From Corallococcus macrosporus (lineage in GTDB: Bacteria > Myxococcota > Myxococcia > Myxococcales > Myxococcaceae): a stretch of 64,000 nucleotides of DNA. The stretch lies in contig NZ_JAFIMU010000013.1 in the NCBI RefSeq assembly GCF_017302985.1, positions 1-64,000 on the forward strand, in the 5' to 3' direction. A program made the translations under genes and the position numbers. The notes below the pieces were generated by a model. The model did no database searches and was not told where the DNA came from. It saw nothing but the letters and a program-made list of their open reading frames with translations. Positions 7,808 through 16,329 of the stretch are shown here, in pieces (position 1 is the stretch's first letter; the number at the start of each line of letters is the position of its first letter).

Positions 7808-8989
7808 TTACGACAGCGGCACCTGCGTGTGGACTTCATCGCCTTCGACGCGGTGGACGACGGCGGTCCCGCCGGCCGGAGCCGCGCCGTCGTCGCTGAA
7901 CGCCTGCGGGCCTCCCCCCGGAACGGGCTGCGTCCAGGGGCACGTCGCCAGGGCCCGCTGCATGTCGCGGTAGCCGTCCGCGCGGCGCTCCGCGATGGAG
8001 GCGCGGGAGAACTCGGCGTCGCTGCTGGAGAGCTGATGCTCTCCGCGCTGGTACGTGAGGTGGATGATGTCCAGCCTCGGCGTGGGCCGCGCCTCCCCCT
8101 CGTCGTTGAAGGCCATGGGCGAGGACGCCGACGCGTGCTTCACCACCCGCGTCACGGTCTGGCGCAGGTTCCACACGGTGGCGAACTGCTCCACGTGGTT
8201 CGTCGTCCGGCCCGCGTACTGGATGGACTTCATGCGCCAGCTCGCCTCGTCCATCGCCGTGGGCAGCGGCGCCCGGGCGTCGAACAGGTCGATCATGAAG
8301 ACGACGGCGTGGCGCTTGGGCGGGTCGTCCAGGATGGCGTTGAGCGGCGTGTTGGTGACGCAGCCGCCATCCCAGTACAGCTCGCCGTCGATGAGGCTGG
8401 GCGGGAACGCGGGCGGCAGCGCGCCGCTGGCGAGCACGTGGTCCGGGCCCACGATGCCGCGCGTGTTGTCGAAGAACACCAGGTGCCCGTCGCTCACGCG
8501 CGTCGCGCCCAAACTCAGCCGCGTCGCGCGCGAGTTGATGTAGTCGAAGTCCACCAGCCGCCGCAGCGTCGAGCGCATGGGCCGCGTGCTGTAGAAGCTC
8601 AGCGCCTCCGGCGAGCCGGGGAACGCGAGCATCGGCGGCACCACCCGCGGCGAGTAGAAGCCGGGCTGGCCGAACAGCAGGCTCGTCATGTGGCTGCCCA
8701 GGTTGAAGAGCTGGCGCAGCCGCCCCTTCAGCAGCGAGCCCCACTCGGTGCCGGGCCAGGACACCTCCCGCCAGAACGCCTCCAGCCGCTCGAGCCGCTT
8801 CTCCGGGCGGTTGCCCGCGACCAGCGCCGCGGTGAAGGCGCCAATCGAAATGCCGGAGACCCAGTCCGGGTGGAGCCCGGCCTCCTCCAGGGCCTGGTAG
8901 GCCCCCACGTGGTAGGCCCCCAGGGCACCGCCGCCCTGGAAGACGACGATGACCTGCGGGCGATCCTGCGGTGCGTGTGGCTGTGTCAT
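7808..8989 (-). CDS. Patatin-like phospholipase (DUF3734-type)
   Basis: The start at 8989 (MTQPHAP) is preceded by AGAGGA; the product is 393 residues. The patatin catalytic elements are intact: oxyanion-hole GGGALGAYHVG near 22, nucleophile elbow GISIGA near 46, and the Asp of WDGGCVTNTP near 211. The C-terminal region carries the extra domain of the DUF3734 subfamily. There is no signal peptide. Relatives of this type are often encoded beside hydroxybutyrate or PHA enzymes in proteobacteria (family knowledge). Here the phasin-like gene lies 19 bp downstream and phaB is divergent 222 bp away. A role at the granule surface or in PHA turnover is inferred. Confidence 0.88.
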   Translation of the reverse strand: MTQPHAPQDRPQVIVVFQGGGALGAYHVGAYQALEEAGLHPDWVSGISIGAFTAALVAGNRPEKRLERLEAFWREVSWPGTEWGSLLKGRLRQLFNLGSHMTSLLFGQPGFYSPRVVPPMLAFPGSPEALSFYSTRPMRSTLRRLVDFDYINSRATRLSLGATRVSDGHLVFFDNTRGIVGPDHVLASGALPPAFPPSLIDGELYWDGGCVTNTPLNAILDDPPKRHAVVFMIDLFDARAPLPTAMDEASWRMKSIQYAGRTTNHVEQFATVWNLRQTVTRVVKHASASSPMAFNDEGEARPTPRLDIIHLTYQRGEHQLSSSDAEFSRASIAERRADGYRDMQRALATCPWTQPVPGGGPQAFSDDGAAPAGGTAVVHRVEGDEVHTQVPLS

Positions 8990-9211
8990 GGATGTCCTCT
9001 CGCGGGTGCTGCGCGTGTGGTGCCGTCCCGCGGAGAGGGAGGCCGACGTTTCCCAATCCACCCTTCCCAGCGCCCCCCTCCACGGGACAGCCCTGAAGAG
9101 ACGTTCCGGCCCGCGCGGCTGTGAATCCGCGTGTCCCCCACCCCGGGGCATTCACACCCGCGACGCGGCCGCGTCCTTCAGGCGCAACCCCCAACCCCCG
9201 AGGGAAGAGAC

Positions 9212-9937
9212 ATGAGTGGACGCGTGGCAGTGGTCACAGGAGGAACGCGCGGCATTGGCGCCGCGAGCGCCGACGCGCTGAGGCAGCAGGGGTACCGCGT
9301 GGCGGTCACCTACAACTCGAACGAGCAGGCGGCGCAGGCCTTCACCAGCCGCACGGGCATCCCGGCGTTCCGCTTCAACGCGGCCAGCCCCGAGCAGTGC
9401 GCCGCGGGGGTGCAGAAGATCGTCGACTCGGTGGGCCCCATCGAGGTGCTGGTGAACAACGCCGGCATCACGCGGGACGCCATGCTGCACAAGATGACGC
9501 ATGACCAGTGGAACGAGGTCATCCAGACGAACCTCAGCTCCTGCTTCAACCTGTGCGTCGCGGTGGTGGGCCCCATGCGCGAGCGGGGCTTTGGCCGCAT
9601 CATCAACATCGGCTCCATCAACGGGCAGACGGGCCAACTGGGCCAGACGGCCTACGCGGCGGCCAAGGCGGGCATGCACGGCTTCACGCTGGCCCTGGCG
9701 CGCGAGGGCGCGGCGCGCGGCGTCACCGCCAACCTCATCGCGCCGGGCTACATCGACACGGACCTGGTGCACGCCATGCCCGCCGAGGAGCAGGTGAAGA
9801 TCCGCGCCCGCATCCCCGTGGGGCGCCTGGGCCGCGTCGAGGAGGTGGCCCGCGCCGTGACGTTCCTCGCCTCCGACCGGGCCGGCTTCATCACCGGCTC
9901 CACGCTCACCATCAATGGTGGGCAGCACATGTACTGA
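9212..9937 (+). CDS. phaB: Acetoacetyl-CoA reductase (PhaB-like SDR)
   Basis: This 241-residue short-chain dehydrogenase starts at ATG 9212 with GGGAAGAG just upstream. It has the NADPH motif TGGTRGIG at 9-16, NNAG near 84, and the catalytic Ser-Tyr-Lys set in IGSINGQTGQ...YAAAKAG. Length and motifs fit PhaB/FabG, which reduces acetoacetyl-CoA to (R)-3-hydroxybutyryl-CoA. FabG itself cannot be excluded from sequence alone. The PHA synthase gene begins only 10 bp downstream, which supports PhaB. The two form an operon divergent from the patatin-phasin pair. Confidence 0.88.
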   Translation: MSGRVAVVTGGTRGIGAASADALRQQGYRVAVTYNSNEQAAQAFTSRTGIPAFRFNAASPEQCAAGVQKIVDSVGPIEVLVNNAGITRDAMLHKMTHDQWNEVIQTNLSSCFNLCVAVVGPMRERGFGRIINIGSINGQTGQLGQTAYAAAKAGMHGFTLALAREGAARGVTANLIAPGYIDTDLVHAMPAEEQVKIRARIPVGRLGRVEEVARAVTFLASDRAGFITGSTLTINGGQHMY

Positions 9938-9947
9938 GGAGCGCGCG

Positions 9948-11588
9948 ATGGACGCATCCCTGGAGCCCATGCGGCGCGCCTTCCTGGAAGTCCTCCTCCG
10001 GCTGGCGATGGACCCCCAGCGGATGCTCGCGGCGGGAGCCGGCCTGTGGGAACGCTCAGCGAACCTGGGCGTCCCACGGAGCCCCTCCCGTCCGGAGGAG
10101 GATCGCCGCTTCCGCGATCCCGCCTGGCGGGAGCAACCCGTCTTCGACTTCATGCGCCGCGCGTACCTGAGCGGCGCGGAGTGGCTGAACGACCTGGTGG
10201 CGGATGTCCCGGGCGTGGATCCCCACACCGCGCACCAGGCGCGCTTCTACACGCGTCAGCTCACGGAGGCGCTCGCGCCCTCCAACTTCCCCGCGCTCAA
10301 CCCGGAGGTGCTCCGCGCCGCGAGGCAGTCGGGCGGCAGGAGCCTGTTGTCGGGCATGGAGGCACTGCTCACGGACCTGGCGCGAGGCCAGGGCCGGCTC
10401 GCCCCCCGCATGACGGACCCACGGACCTTCCGGCTGGGAGAGAGCCTGGCCACCACCCCGGGCGACGTCATCCACGAGGAGCGCCTGTTCCAGCTCCTCC
10501 AGTACCGGCCCACCACGTCCACCGTCCACCGGCGCCCGCTGCTCGTGGTGCCGCCGTGGATCAACAAGTTCTACATCCTGGATCTGCGCCCGGAGAACTC
10601 GTTCGTCCGCTGGGCCGTGGAGCGCGGCCACACGGTGTTCCTCGTCTCGTGGGTGAACCCGGATGAAAGCCACGCCGACGTGGAGCTGGAGGACTACCTG
10701 CTGCACGGGCTGCTCCCCGCGCTGGACGCCGTCATCCGCGCCACCGGCGAGCAGGAGGTCTCCGCGCTGGGCTACTGCATTGGCGGCACGCTGCTGGCCG
10801 CGGGGCTCGCATGGCTTTCGGCGCGAGGAGACACGCGCGTGTCCAGCGCGACGCTCCTCACCACGCAGGTGGACTTCAGCGAGCCCGGGGACCTGGGCGC
10901 CTTCATCGACGCGCCCCAACTCCAGCGGCTGGAGGCCCACATGCGCCAGCGCGGCTACCTGGACGGGCTGGAGATGATGACGACCTTCAACCTGCTCCGC
11001 GCCAAGGACCTGCTCTGGTCCTTCGTGGTGAACAACTACCTGCTCGGCCGGGAGCCCGCCCCCAGCGACTTCCTCGCGTGGAGCTCGGATCCGACGCGGC
11101 TGCCCGCGCGCGCTCACGCCACGTACCTGCGCGAGCTGTACCTGCACAACCGCCTGGTCCAGCCAGGAGCCGTGTCCTTCGGAGGAGTCCCGCTGGACCT
11201 GGGCCGGGTGCGAATCCCCCTCTACGTCCAGGCCTGCCGGGAGGACCACATCGCGCCGTTCCGTTCAGTGTACCGGGGCGCGCGGAGTTACGCCGGCCCC
11301 GTGCGCTTCGTGCTCGCGGGCTCGGGCCACGTCGCGGGCGTCATCAACCCGCCAGCGGCGAACAAGTATCGCCACTGGGTGCCCGGGCCCGGGCCACTGG
11401 CGCCGGACGCGGACGCGTGGCTCGAAGGCGCTGAGGAGCGCCCCGGCTCGTGGTGGACGGACTGGGAGGCGTGGCTGTCCGAGCGCTCGGCGGACCGCGT
11501 CCCAGCACGCATCCCCGGCGAAGGAGCGCTGCGCTGTCTGGAACCGGCACCGGGCCGCTACGTCCGGCCGCGTCTTCTGCCGGAGTGA
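9948..11588 (+). CDS. phaC: Class I poly(3-hydroxyalkanoate) synthase
   Basis: The start is ATG 9948, with GAGGA at the phaB stop as ribosome site; the product is 546 residues. The alpha/beta-hydrolase fold carries the PHA-synthase lipase-like box GYCIGG, with the nucleophile Cys in place of Ser. The family block PPWINKFYILDL...RWAVERGHTVFLVSWVNP is also present. The catalytic Asp (CREDHIAPF) and His (GSGHVAGV) are present near the C-terminus. Length fits class I, which polymerises short-chain hydroxyacyl-CoA without PhaE or PhaR. The N-terminal 100 residues are variable, as usual. A hairpin at 11602 follows. Confidence 0.95.
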   Translation: MDASLEPMRRAFLEVLLRLAMDPQRMLAAGAGLWERSANLGVPRSPSRPEEDRRFRDPAWREQPVFDFMRRAYLSGAEWLNDLVADVPGVDPHTAHQARFYTRQLTEALAPSNFPALNPEVLRAARQSGGRSLLSGMEALLTDLARGQGRLAPRMTDPRTFRLGESLATTPGDVIHEERLFQLLQYRPTTSTVHRRPLLVVPPWINKFYILDLRPENSFVRWAVERGHTVFLVSWVNPDESHADVELEDYLLHGLLPALDAVIRATGEQEVSALGYCIGGTLLAAGLAWLSARGDTRVSSATLLTTQVDFSEPGDLGAFIDAPQLQRLEAHMRQRGYLDGLEMMTTFNLLRAKDLLWSFVVNNYLLGREPAPSDFLAWSSDPTRLPARAHATYLRELYLHNRLVQPGAVSFGGVPLDLGRVRIPLYVQACREDHIAPFRSVYRGARSYAGPVRFVLAGSGHVAGVINPPAANKYRHWVPGPGPLAPDADAWLEGAEERPGSWWTDWEAWLSERSADRVPARIPGEGALRCLEPAPGRYVRPRLLPE

Positions 11589-11601
11589 GTCTTCAAGGTG
11601 T

Positions 11602-11628
11602 GCCCTCCACTCAGCGGGAGTGGAGGGC
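11602..11628. terminator. Bidirectional hairpin between phaC and the sigma factor
   Basis: An 11-bp inverted repeat (GCCCTCCACTC / GAGTGGAGGGC) with a 5-nt loop. It overlaps the last codons of the convergent sigma-factor gene. Confidence 0.6.
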
Positions 11629-12147
11629 CTGGGGCACGGTCGTGCGGAGGATGCCGTACGCAAGTTGGATGCGTTTGCGCACGTTGCAGTGAGTCAATCG
11701 CAACTGCGCGGCGATGTCGGCATAGGACATATCCTGAAGGTAGCGCATCACCAGGGGACCCTTCAGATTGGGTGGCAGTTCCTGGATGCACTTGCGGATC
11801 GCCTCGGCGTCCTCGCGCTGGAGCAACCCCGCGTCGGGCAGCGCGTCCTGCGACTCCGGATCCACGGGCTCCAGGTCCTCCATCCGCCCCTCGGCTTCAC
11901 CCCGGCGTTGCCGCTCGCGATGAATGTCCATGCAGATGTTGTGGAGGATGCGGCTCAGCCACGCGCGCTCGTTGAGAATCTTTCCCGGCGACGCGTACTT
12001 CTGGAGCGCACGGAGCATCGCGGTGTCTACCGCATCCTCAGCATCCGAGACGTTCCCTCCCATCAGTCGAAGCGCCTGCTGGAACAGATGTTCCTTGTGC
12101 TGCTGCCAGACCCGCCAGAAGGGAGAGGGAGTCGATGTTGTTCTCAC
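11611..12147 (-). CDS. Sigma-70 family RNA polymerase sigma factor (ECF-like)
   Basis: This 178-residue protein has region 2 (HLFQQALRLMGGNVSDAEDAVDTAMLRALQ...AWLSRILHNICMD) and region 4 (IQELPPNLKGPLVMRYLQDMSYADIAAQL..THCNVRKRIQLAY). There is no region 1 or 3, as in ECF factors. It reads from a GTG at 12147 with only weak Shine-Dalgarno. No anti-sigma gene flanks it. The SET-domain gene is divergent, with 150 bp between starts, so the shared intergenic segment could hold an autoregulated promoter. Region 4 carries an odd THCNVRKRIQ where TxxxVRxRL is usual, which is still compatible with function. Confidence 0.88.
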   Translation of the reverse strand: MRTTSTPSPFWRVWQQHKEHLFQQALRLMGGNVSDAEDAVDTAMLRALQKYASPGKILNERAWLSRILHNICMDIHRERQRRGEAEGRMEDLEPVDPESQDALPDAGLLQREDAEAIRKCIQELPPNLKGPLVMRYLQDMSYADIAAQLRLTHCNVRKRIQLAYGILRTTVPQALHSR

Positions 12148-12297
12148 AGTATCCAGTGCCCAAAAAAGTGCCCCTGGAAACGGTGCAGCGCGGTCTTTGT
12201 GAAAAACCTCTTACCCGCTCAATAACTGCCGACACGGAAATCGAGGCGAATCACAACGCGCGCGGTCGGACGTCTTCATGGAGACCACTCCCAATGC

Positions 12298-13578
12298 ATG
12301 GCGGAGCCCATGAGCGCGCACGACGAAGAGCCGGACACCCTCGAGGAGGAACACCCGCTGAAGGAGCACCTCGCGCTCATCTGGAGCAGGCAGGCGGGCG
12401 CGAGCTTCCCGAAGCTGTGGGTGGGCCATCTGGAGGGAGATGAGCGCGGCGTCTTCGCGAACGCAGACATCGCGCCCGGAGAGGTGGTGCTCCAGGTGCC
12501 GCGAGCGTGTCTGGTGACGCTCGACGTGGCCCTCGCCTCCGACGTGGGGCGCCTCATCGAAGCCCACGCGCCCGACACGAGCGAGGAGTCCTATCTCGCG
12601 GCTTTCCTCCTCCAGGAACGCGAGCGCGAGGACTCCATCTGGAAGCCTTATCTCGACGTGCTGCCGCGCGCCTTCCCGCACCTGCCGCTGTTCTTCGACG
12701 CGCGCGAACTGTCGCTGCTGAAGGGCTCGTCCACGCTGCGCGAGGTGGCCCGGTGGAAGGAGCTGATGCTGACCCGGTACGCGGAGCTGGCCGCGAGCGT
12801 GCCAGGCTTCACGCGCTTCACGCCCGACGCGTTCCTGTGGGCGCAGCACGTGTTGATCAGCCGCACCTTCGGCCTGACGGTGGAGGGCCGCCTCATCCGG
12901 TGCTTCGTCCCGGTGGCGGACATGCTCAACCACCGCGCTTCGCCGCAGGTCGTGTGGGGGAACACGGAGGACGGGTCCTTCGTGCTGAGGGCGCGGGAGC
13001 CCGTCTCCGCGGGTGAGGAGCTGCACATCAGCTATGGCATCAAGCCCGGCTACCGCTTCCTGCTGAGCTACGGCTTCGTGCCCGAGGACAACCCGGACGA
13101 CACGCTGGTGCTCTACCTGGGCGTCCCCGAGGACGCGCACCACGCGGCGCGGAAGCGCGAGCTGCTCTCGCTCCCAACCCCGGCGTCACGCCGCCGCTTC
13201 GAGGTGCCGCTGCACTACGGCCACTCGTCGACGGTGGCGATGTTCTCCTTCCTGCGCGTGGCGTTCGCGAACACGGAGGAGCTGGCCCGCCTCACGGCCG
13301 AGGCCCGTGAGGAGCAGGGCCTGGGCCCGGTGTCCCCGCTGAGCGCACGCACGGAGGCGCGGGTGCTCCAGCACCTGGGCGACCTGTGCGAGGCGCGGCT
13401 CGCGGGCTTCGACACGACGCTGGAGGAGGACGAGCGGCTGCTGCGCGAAGCGGACCTGTCGCGCAACGAGCGCAACTGCGTGCTGTTGCGGCGCGGGGAG
13501 AAGCGGCTGCTCCACGCATACGCGGGCCTCGCGCGCACCATCCAGGCCACCGGCGGCGCCCGGGACGAGAGGACATGA
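12298..13578 (+). CDS. SET-domain protein methyltransferase (RuBisCO LSMT/SETD-like)
   Basis: The 426-residue product has a split SET domain like plant RuBisCO large-subunit methyltransferase and animal SETD3/SETD6. The N-terminal piece is ERGVFANADIAPGEVVLQVPRACLVT (49-75), then an iSET insertion, then the pseudo-knot residues DMLNHR (about 211) and EELHISYGIKPGYRFLLSYGF (about 240). The C-terminal helical part (from about 290) matches the Rubis-substrate-binding fold. Such enzymes methylate Lys or His using S-adenosylmethionine. SETs of this class are unusual in bacteria. The start could instead be ATG 12310, which has GGAG close upstream. The stop overlaps the next start by 4 bp (ATGA), so the pair is translationally coupled. 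Confidence 0.85.
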   Translation: MAEPMSAHDEEPDTLEEEHPLKEHLALIWSRQAGASFPKLWVGHLEGDERGVFANADIAPGEVVLQVPRACLVTLDVALASDVGRLIEAHAPDTSEESYLAAFLLQEREREDSIWKPYLDVLPRAFPHLPLFFDARELSLLKGSSTLREVARWKELMLTRYAELAASVPGFTRFTPDAFLWAQHVLISRTFGLTVEGRLIRCFVPVADMLNHRASPQVVWGNTEDGSFVLRAREPVSAGEELHISYGIKPGYRFLLSYGFVPEDNPDDTLVLYLGVPEDAHHAARKRELLSLPTPASRRRFEVPLHYGHSSTVAMFSFLRVAFANTEELARLTAEAREEQGLGPVSPLSARTEARVLQHLGDLCEARLAGFDTTLEEDERLLREADLSRNERNCVLLRRGEKRLLHAYAGLARTIQATGGARDERT

Positions 13579-14531
13579 CCATGAGCAAGAAGATCATCGC
13601 GGTGGTGGGAGCAACGGGAGAGGAAGGCGGCGCGCTCGCGCGGGCCCTGCTCGCGGACCCGAAGGGTGGGTTCGCGGTGCGCGCGCTCACGCGCAAGCCG
13701 GGCTCGGAGCTGGCGCGCAAGCTGGCGAAGCTGGGCGCGGAGGTCGTCGCGGCGGACGTGAACGACGCCAGGAGCCTGCGCGCCGCCTTCACGGGAGCGC
13801 ATGGCGCCTTCTGTGTCACGAGCGCCTGGGAGCACACCGCGCCGGAGCGGGAGCTCACGCAGGCGCGCGCGATGGCGCACGCCACGAAGGAAGCGGGCGT
13901 GGCGCACGTCATCTGGTCCACCCAGGAGGACACCCGGCGCTTCATGCCGCCCGGGGACGCGCGCATGCCCACGCTCAAGGGGAAGTACAAGGTCCCGCAG
14001 TTCGACGTGAAGGGAGAGAGCGACGCCGCCTTCACCGACGCGGGCGTGCCGGTGACGTTCGTGCGCGCATCCCTGCCCTGGGAGACGTTGTTGATGTTCG
14101 GCATGGGGGCGAAGCGCAACGCGGACGGCACGCTCGACTTCGTGTTGCCCACGGAGGACCAGAAGCTGCCGGGGCTGGCCACGGAGGACCTGGGCGGCTG
14201 CCTCCACGGCATCTTCCAGCGCGGGCCGGAAGGCGTGGGCAGGACGGTGGGCCTGGCCAGCGAGCACCTGACGGGCGCGGAGATCGCGCGCACGCTGAAG
14301 CAGGTGCTGGGGCAGGAGGTCGTCTACCACTCGATGTCGCCGGAGGTGTACCGGACGTTCAACTTCCCCGGCGCCGCGGAGCTGGCGAACATGTTCCACT
14401 TCATGCGGGACTTCGCCACGGAGTACTGCGCCGCCAGGGATCCGCGGCTCACGCGGGAGCTGAACCCCCGGGCGCAGTCGCTGGCCCAGTGGCTGGAGCG
14501 CAACAAGGCCCGCTTCCTCCGGGCCGCGTGA
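13575..14531 (+). CDS. NmrA-like NAD(P)-binding atypical SDR
   Basis: The 318-residue protein opens with a Rossmann dinucleotide motif VVGATGEEGGALARAL at about 10, then VRALTRKPGSE, as in NmrA/HSCARG redox sensors and quinone reductases. It lacks the canonical Tyr-x3-Lys at the usual position; STQEDTRRFMP replaces it, as in NmrA relatives that bind but may not reduce. The start at 13575 overlaps the SET gene stop (ATGA) and has GAGAGG in front. The coupling suggests a common function, but none can be named. It could act as an NADP(H) sensor or an oxidoreductase on small ketones or quinones. Confidence 0.85.
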   Translation: MTMSKKIIAVVGATGEEGGALARALLADPKGGFAVRALTRKPGSELARKLAKLGAEVVAADVNDARSLRAAFTGAHGAFCVTSAWEHTAPERELTQARAMAHATKEAGVAHVIWSTQEDTRRFMPPGDARMPTLKGKYKVPQFDVKGESDAAFTDAGVPVTFVRASLPWETLLMFGMGAKRNADGTLDFVLPTEDQKLPGLATEDLGGCLHGIFQRGPEGVGRTVGLASEHLTGAEIARTLKQVLGQEVVYHSMSPEVYRTFNFPGAAELANMFHFMRDFATEYCAARDPRLTRELNPRAQSLAQWLERNKARFLRAA

Positions 14532-14546
14532 GCGGCCAGGAGCCGG

Positions 14547-16316
14547 CTAGAACGCGCTGGCGCTGCCCACGGCCTTGTCGAGCGCCAATTCCAGCTCGCG
14601 CCGGTGCTCGGTGTAGAGCGCCTTCCAGCGGAAGCCGTCAGGCACCTCTCCCCCATGGCCGACGAAGAGATACACGAACAGGTCCAGCAGGAGTCGCTGG
14701 GCTGGCGCGGCGCAGTACCTGTGCAGCGGGTGGTGCGTCAGGCCATCCGCCGCCAACATCTCCCCAGCCACGCGGCTGAGCTCCTCCGCCGTGCGACGGA
14801 CCGCGGAGGGAGCCGCGAGCTTGGGTCTGTCGACGATCTCGGCAGCCATGGAATCAGGCAGCACCCTGCGGGCCGCTGCGCGCAGGAGCGCCTTGTAGGT
14901 ACGTCCCCGGATGCGCTGCTCCCATGGCAGCGAGAGCGCCAGGTCGCGGATCCCCCTGTCCAGGTAGGGCACCCGGACCTCCAGGCCACTCGCCATGGAG
15001 CCGAGATCCCACACGCGCAGGTGCCCATCCGTGAGCTGCCCTTCCAGGAAGAAGCGGTGGAAGGCCTCGCGCGCGGCGTCGGACTGGGGCGTGACCAGCT
15101 TCCGCAGCGTCGCCTTGGTGGAGGCACACTCGTCCGAGGGCACGTCACCCGCTCGGATCATCCGGTTGTAGTTCTCCGCGCAGGCCTTCACCCAGGGGCC
15201 CGGCGTGGCGTGGGTCATGTAGCCCGCGAAGAGCTCATCGGCCCCATCGCCACACAGCACCGCCTTGACGTGGTGACGGATGCGCGGTGCGGCGGACTCG
15301 ACGATGGTGGGCTCGGCCGGCCCCTCCAGCGCGCAGACAGCGCGAGGCAAGGTCTCGAGCAACTCGGCCGCGCTGAAGACATACTCATGATGCTGGGTGC
15401 CCAGGCGCTCCGCGAGCCTTCGGCTCACGTCGAGGTCCAGGTGCTCGGCATCATCCGCCAGGCTGAAGGTGTGCAGGTGTTGAACACCCGCTCGCGCCAG
15501 CAGCGCGGACAGCAGGGAGCTGTCCACTCCACCGGAGAGGAAGAGGCCCACCGGGTGATCCGCCACATGCTGCTGCCGCACCGAGCCCGCGAGCCGCTCG
15601 ATCAACAGCGCCACCCGCTCCTCTTCGCTCGCGGGCAGCGTGAGCGGACGCGGAACACTGTGCTGTCCAGGGCGCAGCTCGAGCGTGCCATCCGGCCGGA
15701 GTGAGACCTCGAGCGTGCCTCCGGGCGGGACCTGCCTCACGCTCTTGAAGAGGGTGCGCTCGCCGAGGAGGAAGCGGAAGGTGGCCCACTCGAAGAGCGC
15801 GGCACGGTCCAGCTCCCGCGGCAGCGCCGGGTCCACCAGCAGGGCCTTGAGCTCCGAGGCGAACAGCAGCCGGCGGCCCCCGTCCACGAGCGCGTAATAC
15901 AGCGGCTTGATGCCAAAGGCGTCACGCGCGAGGGTGAGTCGCTCGCCGTCCGACACCGCGAAGGCATACATGCCCTCGAGGTCCTCCAGGCAGGCCAGCC
16001 CCCGCCGCTCCAGGGCGCGGAGCAGCACCTCGGTGTCGCCGCGTGTCCGGAACGGCTGTCCCTCGCGCTCGAGGCCTCGGCGCACCTCCTCGTGATTGTA
16101 GAGCTCGCCGTTGAAGACGAGCGTCAGCCCGCCCTCGCCGGACATGGGCTGCGCGCCACCCGCGAAGTCGAGCAGGCTCAGCCGCGTGCTGCCCAGGCCC
16201 GCGTGCCCGACCAGGCAGGTGCCCTGCCCGTCCGGACCCCGGTGCTTGATCCGCGAGGTCATGCGCTCGAGCAGCGCACGCTCCGGCCTACCGAAGATGC
16301 CAGCAATCCCACACAC
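14547..16316 (-). CDS. asnB: Asparagine synthase (glutamine-hydrolysing), last gene of the RiPP-like cluster
   Basis: The start is GTG 16316 with GAGGAG 6 nt upstream; 589 residues. The Ntn glutaminase domain is complete: Cys2 of MCGIAGIF, STRLSLLD, FNGELYNHEE and RGDTEVLL. The synthetase domain has the PP-loop SGGVDSSLLSALL near 255 and CGDGADELFAGY near 350. This full architecture is that of AsnB and differs from lasso-peptide cyclases, which lack a working glutaminase. It lies 13 bp behind the GT4-PqqD gene on the same strand, which makes it part of the peptide cluster. It might supply Asn, or amidate a carboxylate of the product; the latter is speculation. Confidence 0.88.
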   Translation of the reverse strand: MCGIAGIFGRPERALLERMTSRIKHRGPDGQGTCLVGHAGLGSTRLSLLDFAGGAQPMSGEGGLTLVFNGELYNHEEVRRGLEREGQPFRTRGDTEVLLRALERRGLACLEDLEGMYAFAVSDGERLTLARDAFGIKPLYYALVDGGRRLLFASELKALLVDPALPRELDRAALFEWATFRFLLGERTLFKSVRQVPPGGTLEVSLRPDGTLELRPGQHSVPRPLTLPASEEERVALLIERLAGSVRQQHVADHPVGLFLSGGVDSSLLSALLARAGVQHLHTFSLADDAEHLDLDVSRRLAERLGTQHHEYVFSAAELLETLPRAVCALEGPAEPTIVESAAPRIRHHVKAVLCGDGADELFAGYMTHATPGPWVKACAENYNRMIRAGDVPSDECASTKATLRKLVTPQSDAAREAFHRFFLEGQLTDGHLRVWDLGSMASGLEVRVPYLDRGIRDLALSLPWEQRIRGRTYKALLRAAARRVLPDSMAAEIVDRPKLAAPSAVRRTAEELSRVAGEMLAADGLTHHPLHRYCAAPAQRLLLDLFVYLFVGHGGEVPDGFRWKALYTEHRRELELALDKAVGSASAF

Positions 16317-16329
16317 AGGAGGCTCCTCT

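Noticed and set aside
14547-16316. Lasso-peptide cyclase
   Set aside because: The protein keeps the full glutaminase domain with Cys2, and no lasso protease or RRE gene of the B1/B2 type is next to it.
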